Part shown: positions 27,720-36,538 of the stretch, in pieces
Layout of the letters: the number at the start of each line of letters is the position of its first letter
How positions within the stretch are numbered: the first letter of the stretch is position 1
NCBI RefSeq assembly: GCF_000732615.1
Contig: NZ_JPGL01000051.1
Coordinates: forward strand, 1 to 64,000
Length of the DNA stretch: 64,000 nt
Source of the DNA: Burkholderia paludis
GTDB lineage: Bacteria > Pseudomonadota > Gammaproteobacteria > Burkholderiales > Burkholderiaceae
Reading direction: 5' to 3'
Notes under the pieces: model-generated
Told to the model about the DNA's origin: nothing
What the model saw: the letters and a program-made list of their open reading frames with translations, nothing else
Databases searched by the model: none
Translations under genes and position numbers: made by a program

Positions 27720-29038
27720 GCGCGCGTATGCCGTGGCGCTGGCCGCGCTCGCTGTTCGCGCGGCTCGCGCTGATCCTGTGCGTGGGCCTCGCGCTCGCGC
27801 AGACGCTGTCGTTCTGGCTCACCGTGACCGAGCGCGACCAGGCGACCACCAACCTGATGATGGGCTACATCGAGCGCGAGGTGGCAAGCTCGGTCGCGCT
27901 GCTCGACCACCTGCCGCCCGCCGAGCGGGCGGCCTGGCTGCCGCGCCTCGCGCGGCGCAGCTATGCGTTCATCCTCGGGCCCGGCGAGACCGGCACGCCG
28001 CCGGAAGCGCGGCTGTCGGCGCGCGTCGAGCGGTCGATCTCGGACGGCATCGGCGGCGACTACCCGCTGACCGCGAACGCGATCCCCGGCGACCGCGAGC
28101 ATCTGCAGGTGCATCTGCGCCTGACCGACGGCTCGCCGCTGACGATCGACATCCATCCGATGTCGACGGTGCCGCTGTCGGGCTGGCTGCCGGTCGTGTT
28201 GGCGGTGCAGCTCGCGGTGCTGGCCGCGTGCTGCTGGCTCGCGGTGCGGCTCGCGACCCGGCCGCTCAAGCAGCTCGCGCAGGCCGCCGACGCGCTCGGC
28301 CCCGACCTGAAGGGCGAGCGCCTGAACGAAGGCGGGCCGTCGGAGGTCGCGCGCGCCGCGCGTGCGTTCAACGCGATGCAGGACCGCATCGCGCAGTACA
28401 TGACCGAACGCATGCAGATCCTCGCATCGATTTCGCACGACCTGCAGACGCCGATCACGCGGATGCGCTTGCGCGTCGACGTGATGGACGACGACGCGCA
28501 AGGCGCGAAGCTGCGCCAGGATCTGCTGGAGATGGAGCATCTGGTGAAGGAGGGCGTCGCGTACGCGCGGACGCTGCACGGCACCGAGGAGGCCGCGCGC
28601 CGCATCGATCTCGATGCGCTGCTCGACAGCATCGTGTGCGACTACACGGATGCGGGGCAGGACGTCGCGCTGCACAGCCGCGCGCCGCTCGCGCTCGTCA
28701 CGCGGCCGAAGGCGCTGCGCCGCATCGTCGGCAACCTCGTCGACAACGCGCTGAAGTTCGCGGGCGCCGCCGAAATCGACGTGCAGGCCGCGCCGGACGG
28801 CGGCGCGGTGATCGCGGTGCTCGACCGCGGGCCCGGCATTCCGGACGATCAGCTCGACGCGGTGTTCGAGCCGTTCCGGCGCGTGGAAACGTCGCGCAAC
28901 CGCGAGACGGGCGGCACCGGGCTCGGCCTCGCGATCGCGCGGCAACTCGCGCTTGCGATGGGCGGCACGCTCGTGCTGAGCAACCGGGCGGACGGTGGCG
29001 GGCTGGAGGCGCGGCTCACGCTGCGCAATGCGGGGTGA
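27716..29038 (+). CDS. EnvZ-like sensor histidine kinase
   Basis: The 440-residue product has two membrane segments (about residues 10-30 and 155-180) flanking a periplasmic sensor region of about 120 residues. HAMP follows (RLATRPLKQLAQAADALG), then the H box ASISHDLQTPITRMRLRVD (core SISHDLQTPITRMR). The catalytic domain has N box GNLVDNALKFA, DRGPGIPDDQ, and GGTGLGLAIA. The SHDLQTPITRMRLR box is of the EnvZ type. It should phosphorylate the upstream response regulator. The signal is unknown. Confidence 0.95.
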   Translation: MSARMPWRWPRSLFARLALILCVGLALAQTLSFWLTVTERDQATTNLMMGYIEREVASSVALLDHLPPAERAAWLPRLARRSYAFILGPGETGTPPEARLSARVERSISDGIGGDYPLTANAIPGDREHLQVHLRLTDGSPLTIDIHPMSTVPLSGWLPVVLAVQLAVLAACCWLAVRLATRPLKQLAQAADALGPDLKGERLNEGGPSEVARAARAFNAMQDRIAQYMTERMQILASISHDLQTPITRMRLRVDVMDDDAQGAKLRQDLLEMEHLVKEGVAYARTLHGTEEAARRIDLDALLDSIVCDYTDAGQDVALHSRAPLALVTRPKALRRIVGNLVDNALKFAGAAEIDVQAAPDGGAVIAVLDRGPGIPDDQLDAVFEPFRRVETSRNRETGGTGLGLAIARQLALAMGGTLVLSNRADGGGLEARLTLRNAG

Positions 29039-29100
29039 CGAGGGACGGCGTGTGAGCCGCGCGGTGTCCGGGGCGCGACGAAACCAAAACCGAAGCTGAC

Positions 29101-29130
29101 GTCGAAGTCGAAGTCGAAGCCGAAGCCGAT
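29101..29130. repeat. Hexanucleotide tandem repeat
   Basis: Three GTCGAA units are followed by GCCGAA and GCCGAT, giving about five copies in the gap between the convergent kinase and hydrolase genes. It ends 11 bp from the hydrolase stop codon. Confidence 0.7.
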
Positions 29131-29140
29131 GCGTGCGACG

Positions 29141-29752
29141 TCACACGCGCTGCAGATGCGCATCGACGAGCGGCGCGAGCGTCTGCGCATGCACGGCCGC
29201 GAGATCGTGCCGGCCGCCCGGCACGACATGCAGCTGCGCGTCGGGCAAGCGTTCGAGCAGGCGCCGGCCGGCCGCGACGGGGCTGATCGGGTCGTCGTCG
29301 CCCCACAGCAGCAGGGTCGGTTGCGCGATGCGGCCGATGTCCCGCGACAGGTCGGCGCGGAACGTCAGGAACCAGTCGGGAAGCTGCGGGTTGGCTTCCG
29401 CGAAACCGGTGCGCCAGTCCTGCGCGCCGAGCCCTTCCATGTCGAGTCCGCCGGACGTGACCGTCAGCACGAGGTGCGTGATCAGGCCGGGTTTGTCGAG
29501 CGCCGCGCGCATCGCGATCACGCCGCCCATCGATTGCGCGATCACGGCGGTTGGCCGGTCGATCGGTGCCAGCACGTGACGCACGAGGCCGTCGAAATCG
29601 TCGACGGACGGATCGCGCGGCGTGTCGCCGAAGCCCGGGTAGCCGACGATCCGGCGCTCGGCCGGATGCGTCAGGCGGCTGGCGAGCGGTTGCCAGAAGG
29701 CGGTGCTGCCCGAGGCGCCGGGCAGGAAGAGCAGTTGCGACGGTACAGGCAT
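29141..29752 (-). CDS. Alpha/beta-fold hydrolase
   Basis: The 203-residue product is a compact alpha/beta hydrolase. LLFLPGASGSTAFW is the oxyanion strand-loop, and IAQSMGGVIAMRA is the nucleophile elbow (GQSMGG-type, Ser as nucleophile). LLLWGDDDPIS supplies the acid and VPGGRHDLAAVH the catalytic His. It lacks a signal peptide. The ATG at 29752 starts directly at the first core strand; longer forms are open but add unlikely sequence. The substrate is unknown. Confidence 0.85.
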   Translation of the reverse strand: MPVPSQLLFLPGASGSTAFWQPLASRLTHPAERRIVGYPGFGDTPRDPSVDDFDGLVRHVLAPIDRPTAVIAQSMGGVIAMRAALDKPGLITHLVLTVTSGGLDMEGLGAQDWRTGFAEANPQLPDWFLTFRADLSRDIGRIAQPTLLLWGDDDPISPVAAGRRLLERLPDAQLHVVPGGRHDLAAVHAQTLAPLVDAHLQRV

Positions 29753-30011
29753 GGCGCGGTTTTCCAGGAAACGAAGCGGGGTGGAGGGAGAATGCGCGGG
29801 CGTCAGCACCGGCCGGTGCGTAGCGCGACGCTCCAGTCGTCGCGGCCGCGCGACGCGGCGGTGGACGCCGTCGAGCACCGCGTCGAGCTTGCCGTGGATG
29901 TCGGAGCGCGCGGCAATCTTCATGGCGGCCGTCGGGCCAGGGAACGGCGATTGTCGCCAATTCGGCGCGGGCCGTCCAATGGCGGGCGAGGGCGGGGCCG
30001 CAGGCTGCGCG

Positions 30012-30548
30012 TCAGTCGGTCGCGAGGCGCGCGTACATCGCGAAATCGCCCGGCGTGCCGCGCACCATCTTGTACGCGCGCAACAACCCTTCGTAGCGGT
30101 AGCCGCACTTCTGCAGCACGCGCGCGGAGCCCGCGTTGCCGGTCAGCACGACGGCCTGCATGCGTATGAAGCCGCCGTCCGCGAATGCCCACGCGGTGAC
30201 GGCCTCGCACAGTGCGCTCGCGATCCCACGCCCCCAGTGCGACGGTGCGAGATCGTACGCGATCTCCGCCGAGCGGTTCACGGTGGATACGGTATGCAGG
30301 CCGATCGTCCCGACGAGCGCGCCCGATGCGTCGTCGATCACGGCGAGACGACGGACCGAATCGGGGTCGACCGATTCGATGGCGTCGAACAGCGGAAGTA
30401 GATCGTCGGGCGAGCGCAGGTTCCAGCTCGTGTGGCGGAAGACGTCGGGGTTCGTCAGATACGCGTACCACGCGTCGAGGTCGGCGCGTTCGAGCTGGCG
30501 GAGTGTCAGGCCCGGTACGCCGGAGCGGGGCGGTGCGGCGATTCTCAT
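30012..30548 (-). CDS. GNAT-family N-acetyltransferase (RimJ/RimL-like)
   Basis: The 178-residue product has the GNAT_3 layout: LTLRQLERADLDAWYAYLTNPDVFRHTSW at the start (core LERADLDAWYAYLTNPDV), the acetyl-CoA loop LAPSHWGRGIASALCEAV (R/Q-x-x-G-x-G/A pattern), and RMQAVVLTGNAGSARVLQKCGYRYEG near the end (core NAGSARVLQKCGYRYEG). It should transfer acetyl groups to a protein N-terminus or small amine. A small ORF lies just upstream on the same strand. Confidence 0.9.
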   Translation of the reverse strand: MRIAAPPRSGVPGLTLRQLERADLDAWYAYLTNPDVFRHTSWNLRSPDDLLPLFDAIESVDPDSVRRLAVIDDASGALVGTIGLHTVSTVNRSAEIAYDLAPSHWGRGIASALCEAVTAWAFADGGFIRMQAVVLTGNAGSARVLQKCGYRYEGLLRAYKMVRGTPGDFAMYARLATD

Positions 30549-30560
30549 CGGCGCGGCCCC

Positions 30561-30809
30561 CTACGCGGCTTGACGCCGGTACGGCGCCGGAGAACCGGTC
30601 GGCGCGAGCCGCAGCGTGCCGTCCGTGCGGTCGAGGCACGGCACGCCCGCGCGCTTCGGCGGTTGCGCCGCGTGTGCGCCGGGCAGCGCGCGGCCGGACC
30701 GCATTGCGCCCGCGAAGCCGCGGGCCGCGCGGCGCACGCCGCAGCGCGAGCCGCCGGCCGGGCCGGCGGGCGCGATGCCGGCGAAGTGCAGCGGGGTCGT
30801 TTCGTGCAT
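30561..30809 (-). CDS. Possible small hypothetical protein (82 aa)
   Basis: This 82-residue ORF starts with ATG at 30809, preceded on its strand by GGGAGTGACTTC, a good Shine-Dalgarno. It ends 12 bp before the acetyltransferase start, so an operon is possible. The product is Ala/Gly/Arg/Pro-rich without a recognisable domain, which is also what a chance ORF looks like at this GC content. I report it mainly for the ribosome site and position. Confidence 0.35.
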   Translation of the reverse strand: MHETTPLHFAGIAPAGPAGGSRCGVRRAARGFAGAMRSGRALPGAHAAQPPKRAGVPCLDRTDGTLRLAPTGSPAPYRRQAA

Positions 30810-31123
30810 GAAGTCACTCCCGATGGATGCGTTCGACGATCGGCGGGGCGCAGCGCCACGCGCGGCATACAGGCACGGCGCATCGCGTACACGGCGCTCC
30901 CGTTCGACTATCTCAATTCTGGCAAGAAACTGTTTTCATTGTCTTGCTTTCGAATGGAACCGGTTCCATTTACCATGGCGGCCGCAGCGGGCATGCCCGC
31001 CGCGTCGTCGCGCGCGGCCGGCGCCGGCCTCGCACCGCCGGCGAATCTCGTCGCCCGCGCGCGTCACCACTACTCGCAACAGCCAGCCAGAACAACGGGT
31101 TCGACGCCCGGAGACACACAATC
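30810..31123. other. Promoter region of the second porin
   Basis: This 314-bp gap contains the LacI-type palindrome at 30953-30970 and a local AT-richer patch (30915-30950) with a 6-bp inverted repeat, GCAAGA (30922-30927) and TCTTGC (30942-30947). The porin start follows 153 bp after the palindrome. No gene is seen. Confidence 0.45.
30953..30970. promoter_or_regulatory. LacI/GalR-type operator palindrome
   Basis: AATGGAACCGGTTCCATT is a perfect 18-bp palindrome with the central CCGG seen in some LacI/GalR-family operators such as that of E. coli GntR. It sits in the AT-richer promoter zone upstream of the porin at 31124. No LacI-family gene lies in the window, so the repressor would act in trans. 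Confidence 0.65.
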
Positions 31124-32317
31124 ATGAACAAGCAACTGATCGCAGCCCCGCTGCTGCTCTCGTTCGCGGGCATCGCGTCCGCGCAAAGCTCCGTGACGCT
31201 GTACGGCGTCGTCGACGCAGGCGTGACCTATCGCAGCAACGAACGGGTCGGCTCGGCGGGCGCGTACACCGGCCATTCGGACGTCGCGCTGACGACCGGC
31301 AACCTGACCGGCAGCCGCTGGGGCATCAAGGGTAAAGAGGATCTCGGCGGCGGGATGCGCGCGCTGTTCGTTCTCGAGAACGGCTTCGACATCACGAACG
31401 GCACGTCGGGCCAGGGCGGCCGCCAGTTTGGCCGCCAGGCGTTCTTCGGCGTCGGCAGCGACCGTTACGGCACGGTCACGCTCGGTCGCCAGTACACGTC
31501 GCTCGACGACTTCGTGAGCCCGGTCGGCCCGTCGTCGTTCATCGGCGGGTTCGGCGCGCACCCGGGCGATATCGACGATCTCGACCAGACCGCGCGCGTC
31601 GACAGCTCGATCAAGTTCACCAGCGCGAACTACTCGGGCTTCACGTTCGGTGCGCTGTACGGCTTCGGCAGCCAGCCGGGCAGCATGAAGCAGCGCAACA
31701 CGTGGAGCGTCGGCGCGGCGTACGCGGCAGGCCCGCTGCGGTTCGGCGTCGGCTACGAGCGCGCGGACAACAGCAAGACCGGCGCGACCGACCCGACGAC
31801 GGGCAAGTGGCAGGGCACCGACGACGGCCTGTTCAACTCGTCGATCAACGAGGGCTACGCGAGTGCGCAGTCGCAGCAGATCGTCTCGACCGGCGCGACG
31901 TACGACTTCGGCGCGGCCGTCGTCGGCGTGAACTACAGCAACGTGCAGTACCGCAGCGGCGGCCAGTCGCTGTTCACCGGCCGCGCGACGTTCAACGTCG
32001 CGGGCGTGTTCACGCGCTGGAACGTGCGGCCGCAGACGCAATTGTTCGCGGGCTACAGCTACACGCGCGGCAGCGATGTCGACGGCATCGACGACCGCGC
32101 GCAATACCACAACGTGACGCTCGGCGCGGTCTACGATCTGTCGCGGCGCACCAGCGTGTACCTGCTCGGCGCGTACCAGCATGCGTCGGGCATGACGCTC
32201 GATGCGCTCGGCCGCCCGGTGGCCGCGACCGCGTCGGTGTCCGACAAGGCGAACGGTCACTCGTCCGATTCGCGGTCGCAGGCGATCGTCAGCGTCGGCC
32301 TGCGCCAGAAGTTCTGA
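31124..32317 (+). CDS. Gram-negative general porin
   Basis: The 397-residue product has a signal peptide (MNKQLIAAPLLLSFAGIASA) followed by QSSVTLYGVVDAGVTYRSN, the standard burkholderial porin opening. RWGIKGKEDLGGGMRALFVLENGF and GRQAFFGVGSDRYGTVTLGRQY (core SDRYGTVTLGRQY) follow, and the chain ends in LRQKF with terminal Phe. It should form a trimeric diffusion pore. A LacI-type operator upstream suggests that a sugar or sugar acid may induce it. Confidence 0.94.
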   Translation: MNKQLIAAPLLLSFAGIASAQSSVTLYGVVDAGVTYRSNERVGSAGAYTGHSDVALTTGNLTGSRWGIKGKEDLGGGMRALFVLENGFDITNGTSGQGGRQFGRQAFFGVGSDRYGTVTLGRQYTSLDDFVSPVGPSSFIGGFGAHPGDIDDLDQTARVDSSIKFTSANYSGFTFGALYGFGSQPGSMKQRNTWSVGAAYAAGPLRFGVGYERADNSKTGATDPTTGKWQGTDDGLFNSSINEGYASAQSQQIVSTGATYDFGAAVVGVNYSNVQYRSGGQSLFTGRATFNVAGVFTRWNVRPQTQLFAGYSYTRGSDVDGIDDRAQYHNVTLGAVYDLSRRTSVYLLGAYQHASGMTLDALGRPVAATASVSDKANGHSSDSRSQAIVSVGLRQKF

Positions 32318-32900
32318 CGGCTGTCCCGACGCGGCACGATCGTTGCGGGCGCAACGGTGTCGGCAGCCGATACGGGCTGCGCGGCACGCTTGCGCCCGCG
32401 ACGTCGCCGATGCGCCGTCGGAATCCGTCGACGACCGGAGCGGCCCGACGTTCGACGTCATTGTCCGAATGACTGCGGCCGCGTGCCGGCATGGCCGGCG
32501 CGCGGCGTTCCCGCCTTTCCCCCATTCCTGCTGCCGCGCCGGATCGCGTTATGGCGATTGCGCCGAGCATTATTTTTTCTCTTTCATTTAAATTTCGATT
32601 TGTAATCATCGGAACCGTTTTTGTGGAATGAAAAAGGCAATACGGTCGCTTCAGGAAAAATGACGCATTTGCGTGCGTGTGGTGCGGAAGAAAATGCCGG
32701 TGAAACCTACCGGAACGGTGCGCCCGGCAAGCCGCGGCGGCGCATCGAGCGGGACTGACCGTCTCTGGCGGAGTGGCGCGGCGGATAAAAAAATGTGCCG
32801 AACAATTCGGGGAACGGACAATGCGTATCGGCCTGAATCATCCATATTTAATGTGCTGCGATTTACAGTATCGGCAAACGATCGTCCGGGAGCACTATTC
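32318..32900. other. Gene-free region before the secreted beta-propeller gene
   Basis: About 580 bp without a credible gene. It contains an AT-rich patch at about 32565-32610 (TTATTTTTTCTCTTTCATTT) and further AT-richer sequence up to 32880. Promoters for the downstream gene are expected here. Confidence 0.4.
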
Positions 32901-34823
32901 ATGTCGATGAAACGGATTCGCGCGGTATTGCTCGGAACGTGCATGGCGATGCTGACGCCTGCGAGCCACGCACAAGTGGGGTACTCGACCGACTGGCTCG
33001 CGAACACGTACGGCACGCTGGCCGCGCATGTCGGCAACGCCGCGCGCTCGATGTGGGTCGCGCCCGAGGGCGTGGTCTACACGGCATCGCGCTGGGACGA
33101 GAACGCGGGCGGCGTCGCGCTTTACCGGAACGGCCAGACGATGGGCACGATCGGCATTCACGACGAACTCCAGGGCGGCGCGATTACCGGCAACGCGACG
33201 TCGATCTTCGTCGCGCTCGGCTACAACCGCACCTTCGGCAGCGGCTCGGTCGGCCGTTACGACCGCACGACGAACCGGCGCGACCTGCGCATCCCGGTCA
33301 GCACGTGGACGGGCCTCCCGAACCCGGACGTGATCACCGGCCTCGCGACGGCCGGCAACCTGCTGTATGCGAGCGATTTCTACGGCAACCGCGTGCGCGT
33401 CTACACGACGGACGGCGTCTGGCAGCGCGACATCGGCGTAACCGGGCCCGGCGCGCTGGCGCTCGATGCGGCGGGCAACCTGTGGGTGGCGCGCATGAGC
33501 GCGGGCGTGGTCGTGCAGTACAGCCCGACCGGCACGTTGATGAACACGATCCAGGTGGCGGCCGGCGCGCGGCCGTCGGCGCTGTATTTCGATGCGTCGA
33601 TGGGGCAGTTGATGGTGGGCGACCAGGGCCCGGACATGAACATCAAGATCTACCGTCTCGCCGGGGCGCCGCAGCAGATCGGCACGTTCGGCGTGCAGGG
33701 CGGCTATCTCGACACGACGACGGGCATCAAGGGGCAGGTCGGCGACAAGCGCTTCACGCGCGTGGTCGGCATCGGCAAGGATTCCGGCGGCAACCTGTAC
33801 GTGCTCGACAACGCGTGGGGCGGGGGCTGGGATCTCGGACGCAACGGCAGCACCGACCTCCACGCGTACGGCCCGACGGGTGCGCTGCAATGGAAGCTGC
33901 AGGCGCTGAACTTCGAGGCGATCGCCGCGCCCGACCCGTCGACCGACGGCGCGTTCTTCTACAGCGGCAACAACGTGTATACAGGCTCGGCGGGCGGCAC
34001 GTTCGTCGCGAACACGATCGATCCGTTCACGTACCCGAAGGACCCGCGCCTCGACATGAACGACTACCAGCGCGGCCAGCACTTCGGCCAGCTCGTGACG
34101 GTCGGCGGCAACCGGATTCTCGTCGCGTCGGGCCAGAACCCCGGCAACTTCAACTTCTACTACTTCACTCCCGCGAGCGGCTACATCGCGAATCCGGCCG
34201 GCTCGCTGCCGGGCAAGCCGTTCAACACGACGCTGCAGGTCACCGCGGGCTTCGCGATCGACGGCAACGGCGACGTCTGGGCCGGGCTGAACGGAACCGA
34301 CGCGATTACCCGTTACCCGATGACGGGCTTCGACGCGACCGGCAAGCCGTCATGGGGCAAGCCGTCGACGACCGCCGTGCCGGGCACCGTGGCGCCGGTC
34401 ACGCGCATCGTCTACCAGTCGGACAGCGACACGATGATCCTCGCGCAGGGGCTCGCGGGCAGCTGGGACTGGACGGCGATGAACGGGCACATCGAGGTCT
34501 ATCACGGCTGGAAAGGCGGCAACACCGGCGCGCCGAACCCGGTGATCGACCTGACGAGCGCGAACCCGAAATCGATCGCGGCGGCCGGCCGCTACCTGTT
34601 CGTCGGCTACGTGCACACCGTGCCGAACGTCGACGTGTTCGATCTCGACACCGGCGCCCTCGTCGCGACGCTGACCAACTCGAACGCGTCGGCGATGGAC
34701 GTCGGCAACGACGTCGACTCGATGTACGGGATCCGCGCGTACCTGCGCTCGACCGGCGAATACGTGATCACGAAGGACAACTACAACGGCACGAGCATGA
34801 TCGTGTATCGCTGGCGGCCGTGA
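32901..34823 (+). CDS. Secreted NHL/SMP-30-like beta-propeller protein
   Basis: The 640-residue product has a signal peptide (KRIRAVLLGTCMAMLTPASHA, cleaved before QVGYSTDW). The mature chain has repeated strand-turn modules such as VAPEGVVYTASRWD, ALDAAGNLWVARMS, GIGKDSGGNLYVLDNAWGG and AIDGNGDVWAGLNG, typical of NHL or SMP-30-like six-bladed propellers. No catalytic motif is obvious and no anchor follows, so it is likely periplasmic or secreted. It may bind sugar or polysaccharide, but that is a guess. The start could also be ATG 32907. Confidence 0.72.
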   Translation: MSMKRIRAVLLGTCMAMLTPASHAQVGYSTDWLANTYGTLAAHVGNAARSMWVAPEGVVYTASRWDENAGGVALYRNGQTMGTIGIHDELQGGAITGNATSIFVALGYNRTFGSGSVGRYDRTTNRRDLRIPVSTWTGLPNPDVITGLATAGNLLYASDFYGNRVRVYTTDGVWQRDIGVTGPGALALDAAGNLWVARMSAGVVVQYSPTGTLMNTIQVAAGARPSALYFDASMGQLMVGDQGPDMNIKIYRLAGAPQQIGTFGVQGGYLDTTTGIKGQVGDKRFTRVVGIGKDSGGNLYVLDNAWGGGWDLGRNGSTDLHAYGPTGALQWKLQALNFEAIAAPDPSTDGAFFYSGNNVYTGSAGGTFVANTIDPFTYPKDPRLDMNDYQRGQHFGQLVTVGGNRILVASGQNPGNFNFYYFTPASGYIANPAGSLPGKPFNTTLQVTAGFAIDGNGDVWAGLNGTDAITRYPMTGFDATGKPSWGKPSTTAVPGTVAPVTRIVYQSDSDTMILAQGLAGSWDWTAMNGHIEVYHGWKGGNTGAPNPVIDLTSANPKSIAAAGRYLFVGYVHTVPNVDVFDLDTGALVATLTNSNASAMDVGNDVDSMYGIRAYLRSTGEYVITKDNYNGTSMIVYRWRP

Positions 34824-34870
34824 GCGCCCGGGCCGCGCCGCGCCGGCCGCCCGGACGCCCGGACGCCGCG

Positions 34871-35809
34871 TCAGGGCGCGCCGAGCACATGTCCGTTCAC
34901 GCTGCGCCCGTACATCGAATCGGGCGCGTCGTGGAATTTCGCACGCGTGTCCTGTACCGAGCCCGTGAAGCGCGGGTCCTGCGGACGCTCGTGGCTGTCC
35001 ATGAAGGTCGCGACGTCCCACGCCTCCTGATCGGTCAGCGTGCCGCCGAGCCCGAGCGGCATGTTGGCCTTGATGAAGCCGGCCGCGTTGCGGATGTCGC
35101 CCATTCCCGCGCCCCAGTTGAACGAGCGCGCGCCCCACAGCGCCGGGAAGACCGCGTGGCCGCCGCTCGACTGCCCCTGGCCGTCCGCGCCGTGGCACAG
35201 CGCGCAGTGCTGCGTGTAGACCGCGGCGCCGCGCGCATAGTCGGCCTGCCGCGCGGGCGGCGGCAGTTTCGGGAAACCCTGCCCCGGCAGCTTCGCGCCG
35301 ACCGGCGCGCCTGTCGCGAGCCAGTACGAATAGGTTTCCAGCGCGACGAGGATCGGGTCGCCGGCCGGCGGCGCCTTGCCGTTCATGCTGTAGCGGAAGC
35401 ACCCCTGCAGGCGCTCCGCGAACGTGTTCACGTGGCCGTTCTTGTTGCGGTACGCCGGATACAGCAGGTACGCGGCCCACATCGGGCTCGAGTCGGGCCG
35501 GCGGCCCGCGTCGAGGTGGCAGCTCGCGCAGGTCAGCTTGTTGCCGACGTACTTGCCCGCGAACTCGGGCGTGTGCAGGAAGATCTGCTCGCCGAGCTTC
35601 ACGGCCTTGCCGAACGCGTCGGCGGGGATCGCGGATTCGGCGGGCGGCGCGAACGGTTTCGTCGCCGCCACCGTGGCGGTGGTCGCGGCGGGCGTGGAGG
35701 CGGCGGCCGGGGCGTCCTGCGGCGCGGCCGCGAAGGCGAGCGCGGGTAGCCAGGCCGCGCCGAGCAGCGTCGCGCGGGCGGTGCGGATCAGCGTCGTGCG
35801 GTCGATCAT
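34871..35809 (-). CDS. tsdA: Thiosulfate dehydrogenase-like dihaem cytochrome c (TsdA)
   Basis: The 312-residue product has a signal peptide and two c-type haem sites: CASCH (C94, C97, H98) and CALCH (C202, C205, H206). Between them lie the TsdA-like segments LDAGRRPDSSPMWAAYLLYPAYRNKNG (core PMWAAYLLYPAYRNKNG) and NTFAERLQGCFRYSMNG. C137 in the latter matches the unusual cysteine axial haem ligand of characterised TsdA. TsdA oxidises thiosulfate to tetrathionate in the periplasm, or runs in reverse. Its ATG overlaps the stop of the preceding cytochrome (ATGA), so the two are coupled. Confidence 0.85.
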   Translation of the reverse strand: MIDRTTLIRTARATLLGAAWLPALAFAAAPQDAPAAASTPAATTATVAATKPFAPPAESAIPADAFGKAVKLGEQIFLHTPEFAGKYVGNKLTCASCHLDAGRRPDSSPMWAAYLLYPAYRNKNGHVNTFAERLQGCFRYSMNGKAPPAGDPILVALETYSYWLATGAPVGAKLPGQGFPKLPPPARQADYARGAAVYTQHCALCHGADGQGQSSGGHAVFPALWGARSFNWGAGMGDIRNAAGFIKANMPLGLGGTLTDQEAWDVATFMDSHERPQDPRFTGSVQDTRAKFHDAPDSMYGRSVNGHVLGAP

Positions 35810-36492
35810 CGCTTGTCTCCCTGGGCGGCGCCGCCGCGCGCATAGTAGGCCGCCACCGCGTCGATGTCGGCGTCGGACAGCTTGCCGGCGATCATCGGCA
35901 TCAACGCCATGGGCCCGGGCGGGCGCAGGCCGTGTTTCCAGCCGTGCAACTGGCCGGCGAGGTACGCGGCCGGCTGCCCCGCGAGCGGCGGAAACGCGGC
36001 GCCCACGCCGAGGCCGCCGGGGCCATGGCACTGCGCGCACGCGGGCAGCCCCTGCGACCAGCGTCCGCGCGTCGCGAGCCACGCGCCGGTGTTCGCCGGA
36101 TCGATCGACGCGCCGTCGGGCGTCGGGACGCCGGCCGGTGCGGGCAGGCTCGCGAAGTACGCGGATACCGCGTCGCGTTCGCGCGGCGACAGCTGTTTCG
36201 AGAGCGGTTGCATGACGGGGCTCTGGCGGCTGCCGTCCGCGAACGCGGCGAGCTGCGCGGACAGATACGCGGCGTGGATGCCCGCGAGGCGCGGGAAGCC
36301 GGCCGCCGCGTTGCCTTCGCCATGACTGCCGTGGCAGCCGATGCAGGCGGCGACGCCCGTGGCCGTGCCCTGCGTCGCGATCATCCTGCCGGGCGTCGCG
36401 TCGTCCGCGTGCGCGCGGCCGGCCAGCAGCGCGGCCGCGGCGAGCAGCAGCGGCGCGAACCGGCGTCGCGGTATGTCGACCGTATCGTTCAT
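35806..36492 (-). CDS. tsdB: Dihaem cytochrome c4-like protein (TsdB-like)
   Basis: The 228-residue product has a signal peptide (RRRFAPLLLAAAALLAGRAHA) and two cytochrome c domains, each with one CxxCH: CIGCHGSHGEGN and CAQCHGPGGLG. FPRLAGIHAAYLSAQLAAFADG and FPPLAGQPAAYLAGQLHGWKHG are the c4 signature repeated twice (cores AGIHAAYLSAQL and AGQPAAYLAGQL). A c4-type TsdB is the electron acceptor of TsdA in other bacteria. The four-base overlap with the TsdA gene supports that pairing. Note that the N-terminal RRR may be a Sec-type n-region rather than a Tat signal. Confidence 0.8.
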   Translation of the reverse strand: MNDTVDIPRRRFAPLLLAAAALLAGRAHADDATPGRMIATQGTATGVAACIGCHGSHGEGNAAAGFPRLAGIHAAYLSAQLAAFADGSRQSPVMQPLSKQLSPRERDAVSAYFASLPAPAGVPTPDGASIDPANTGAWLATRGRWSQGLPACAQCHGPGGLGVGAAFPPLAGQPAAYLAGQLHGWKHGLRPPGPMALMPMIAGKLSDADIDAVAAYYARGGAAQGDKR

Positions 36493-36538
36493 GTGTCCCC
36501 TCCTTGTCGTCTGGCGCGCGTGCGGCGGCCGTCAGCCG

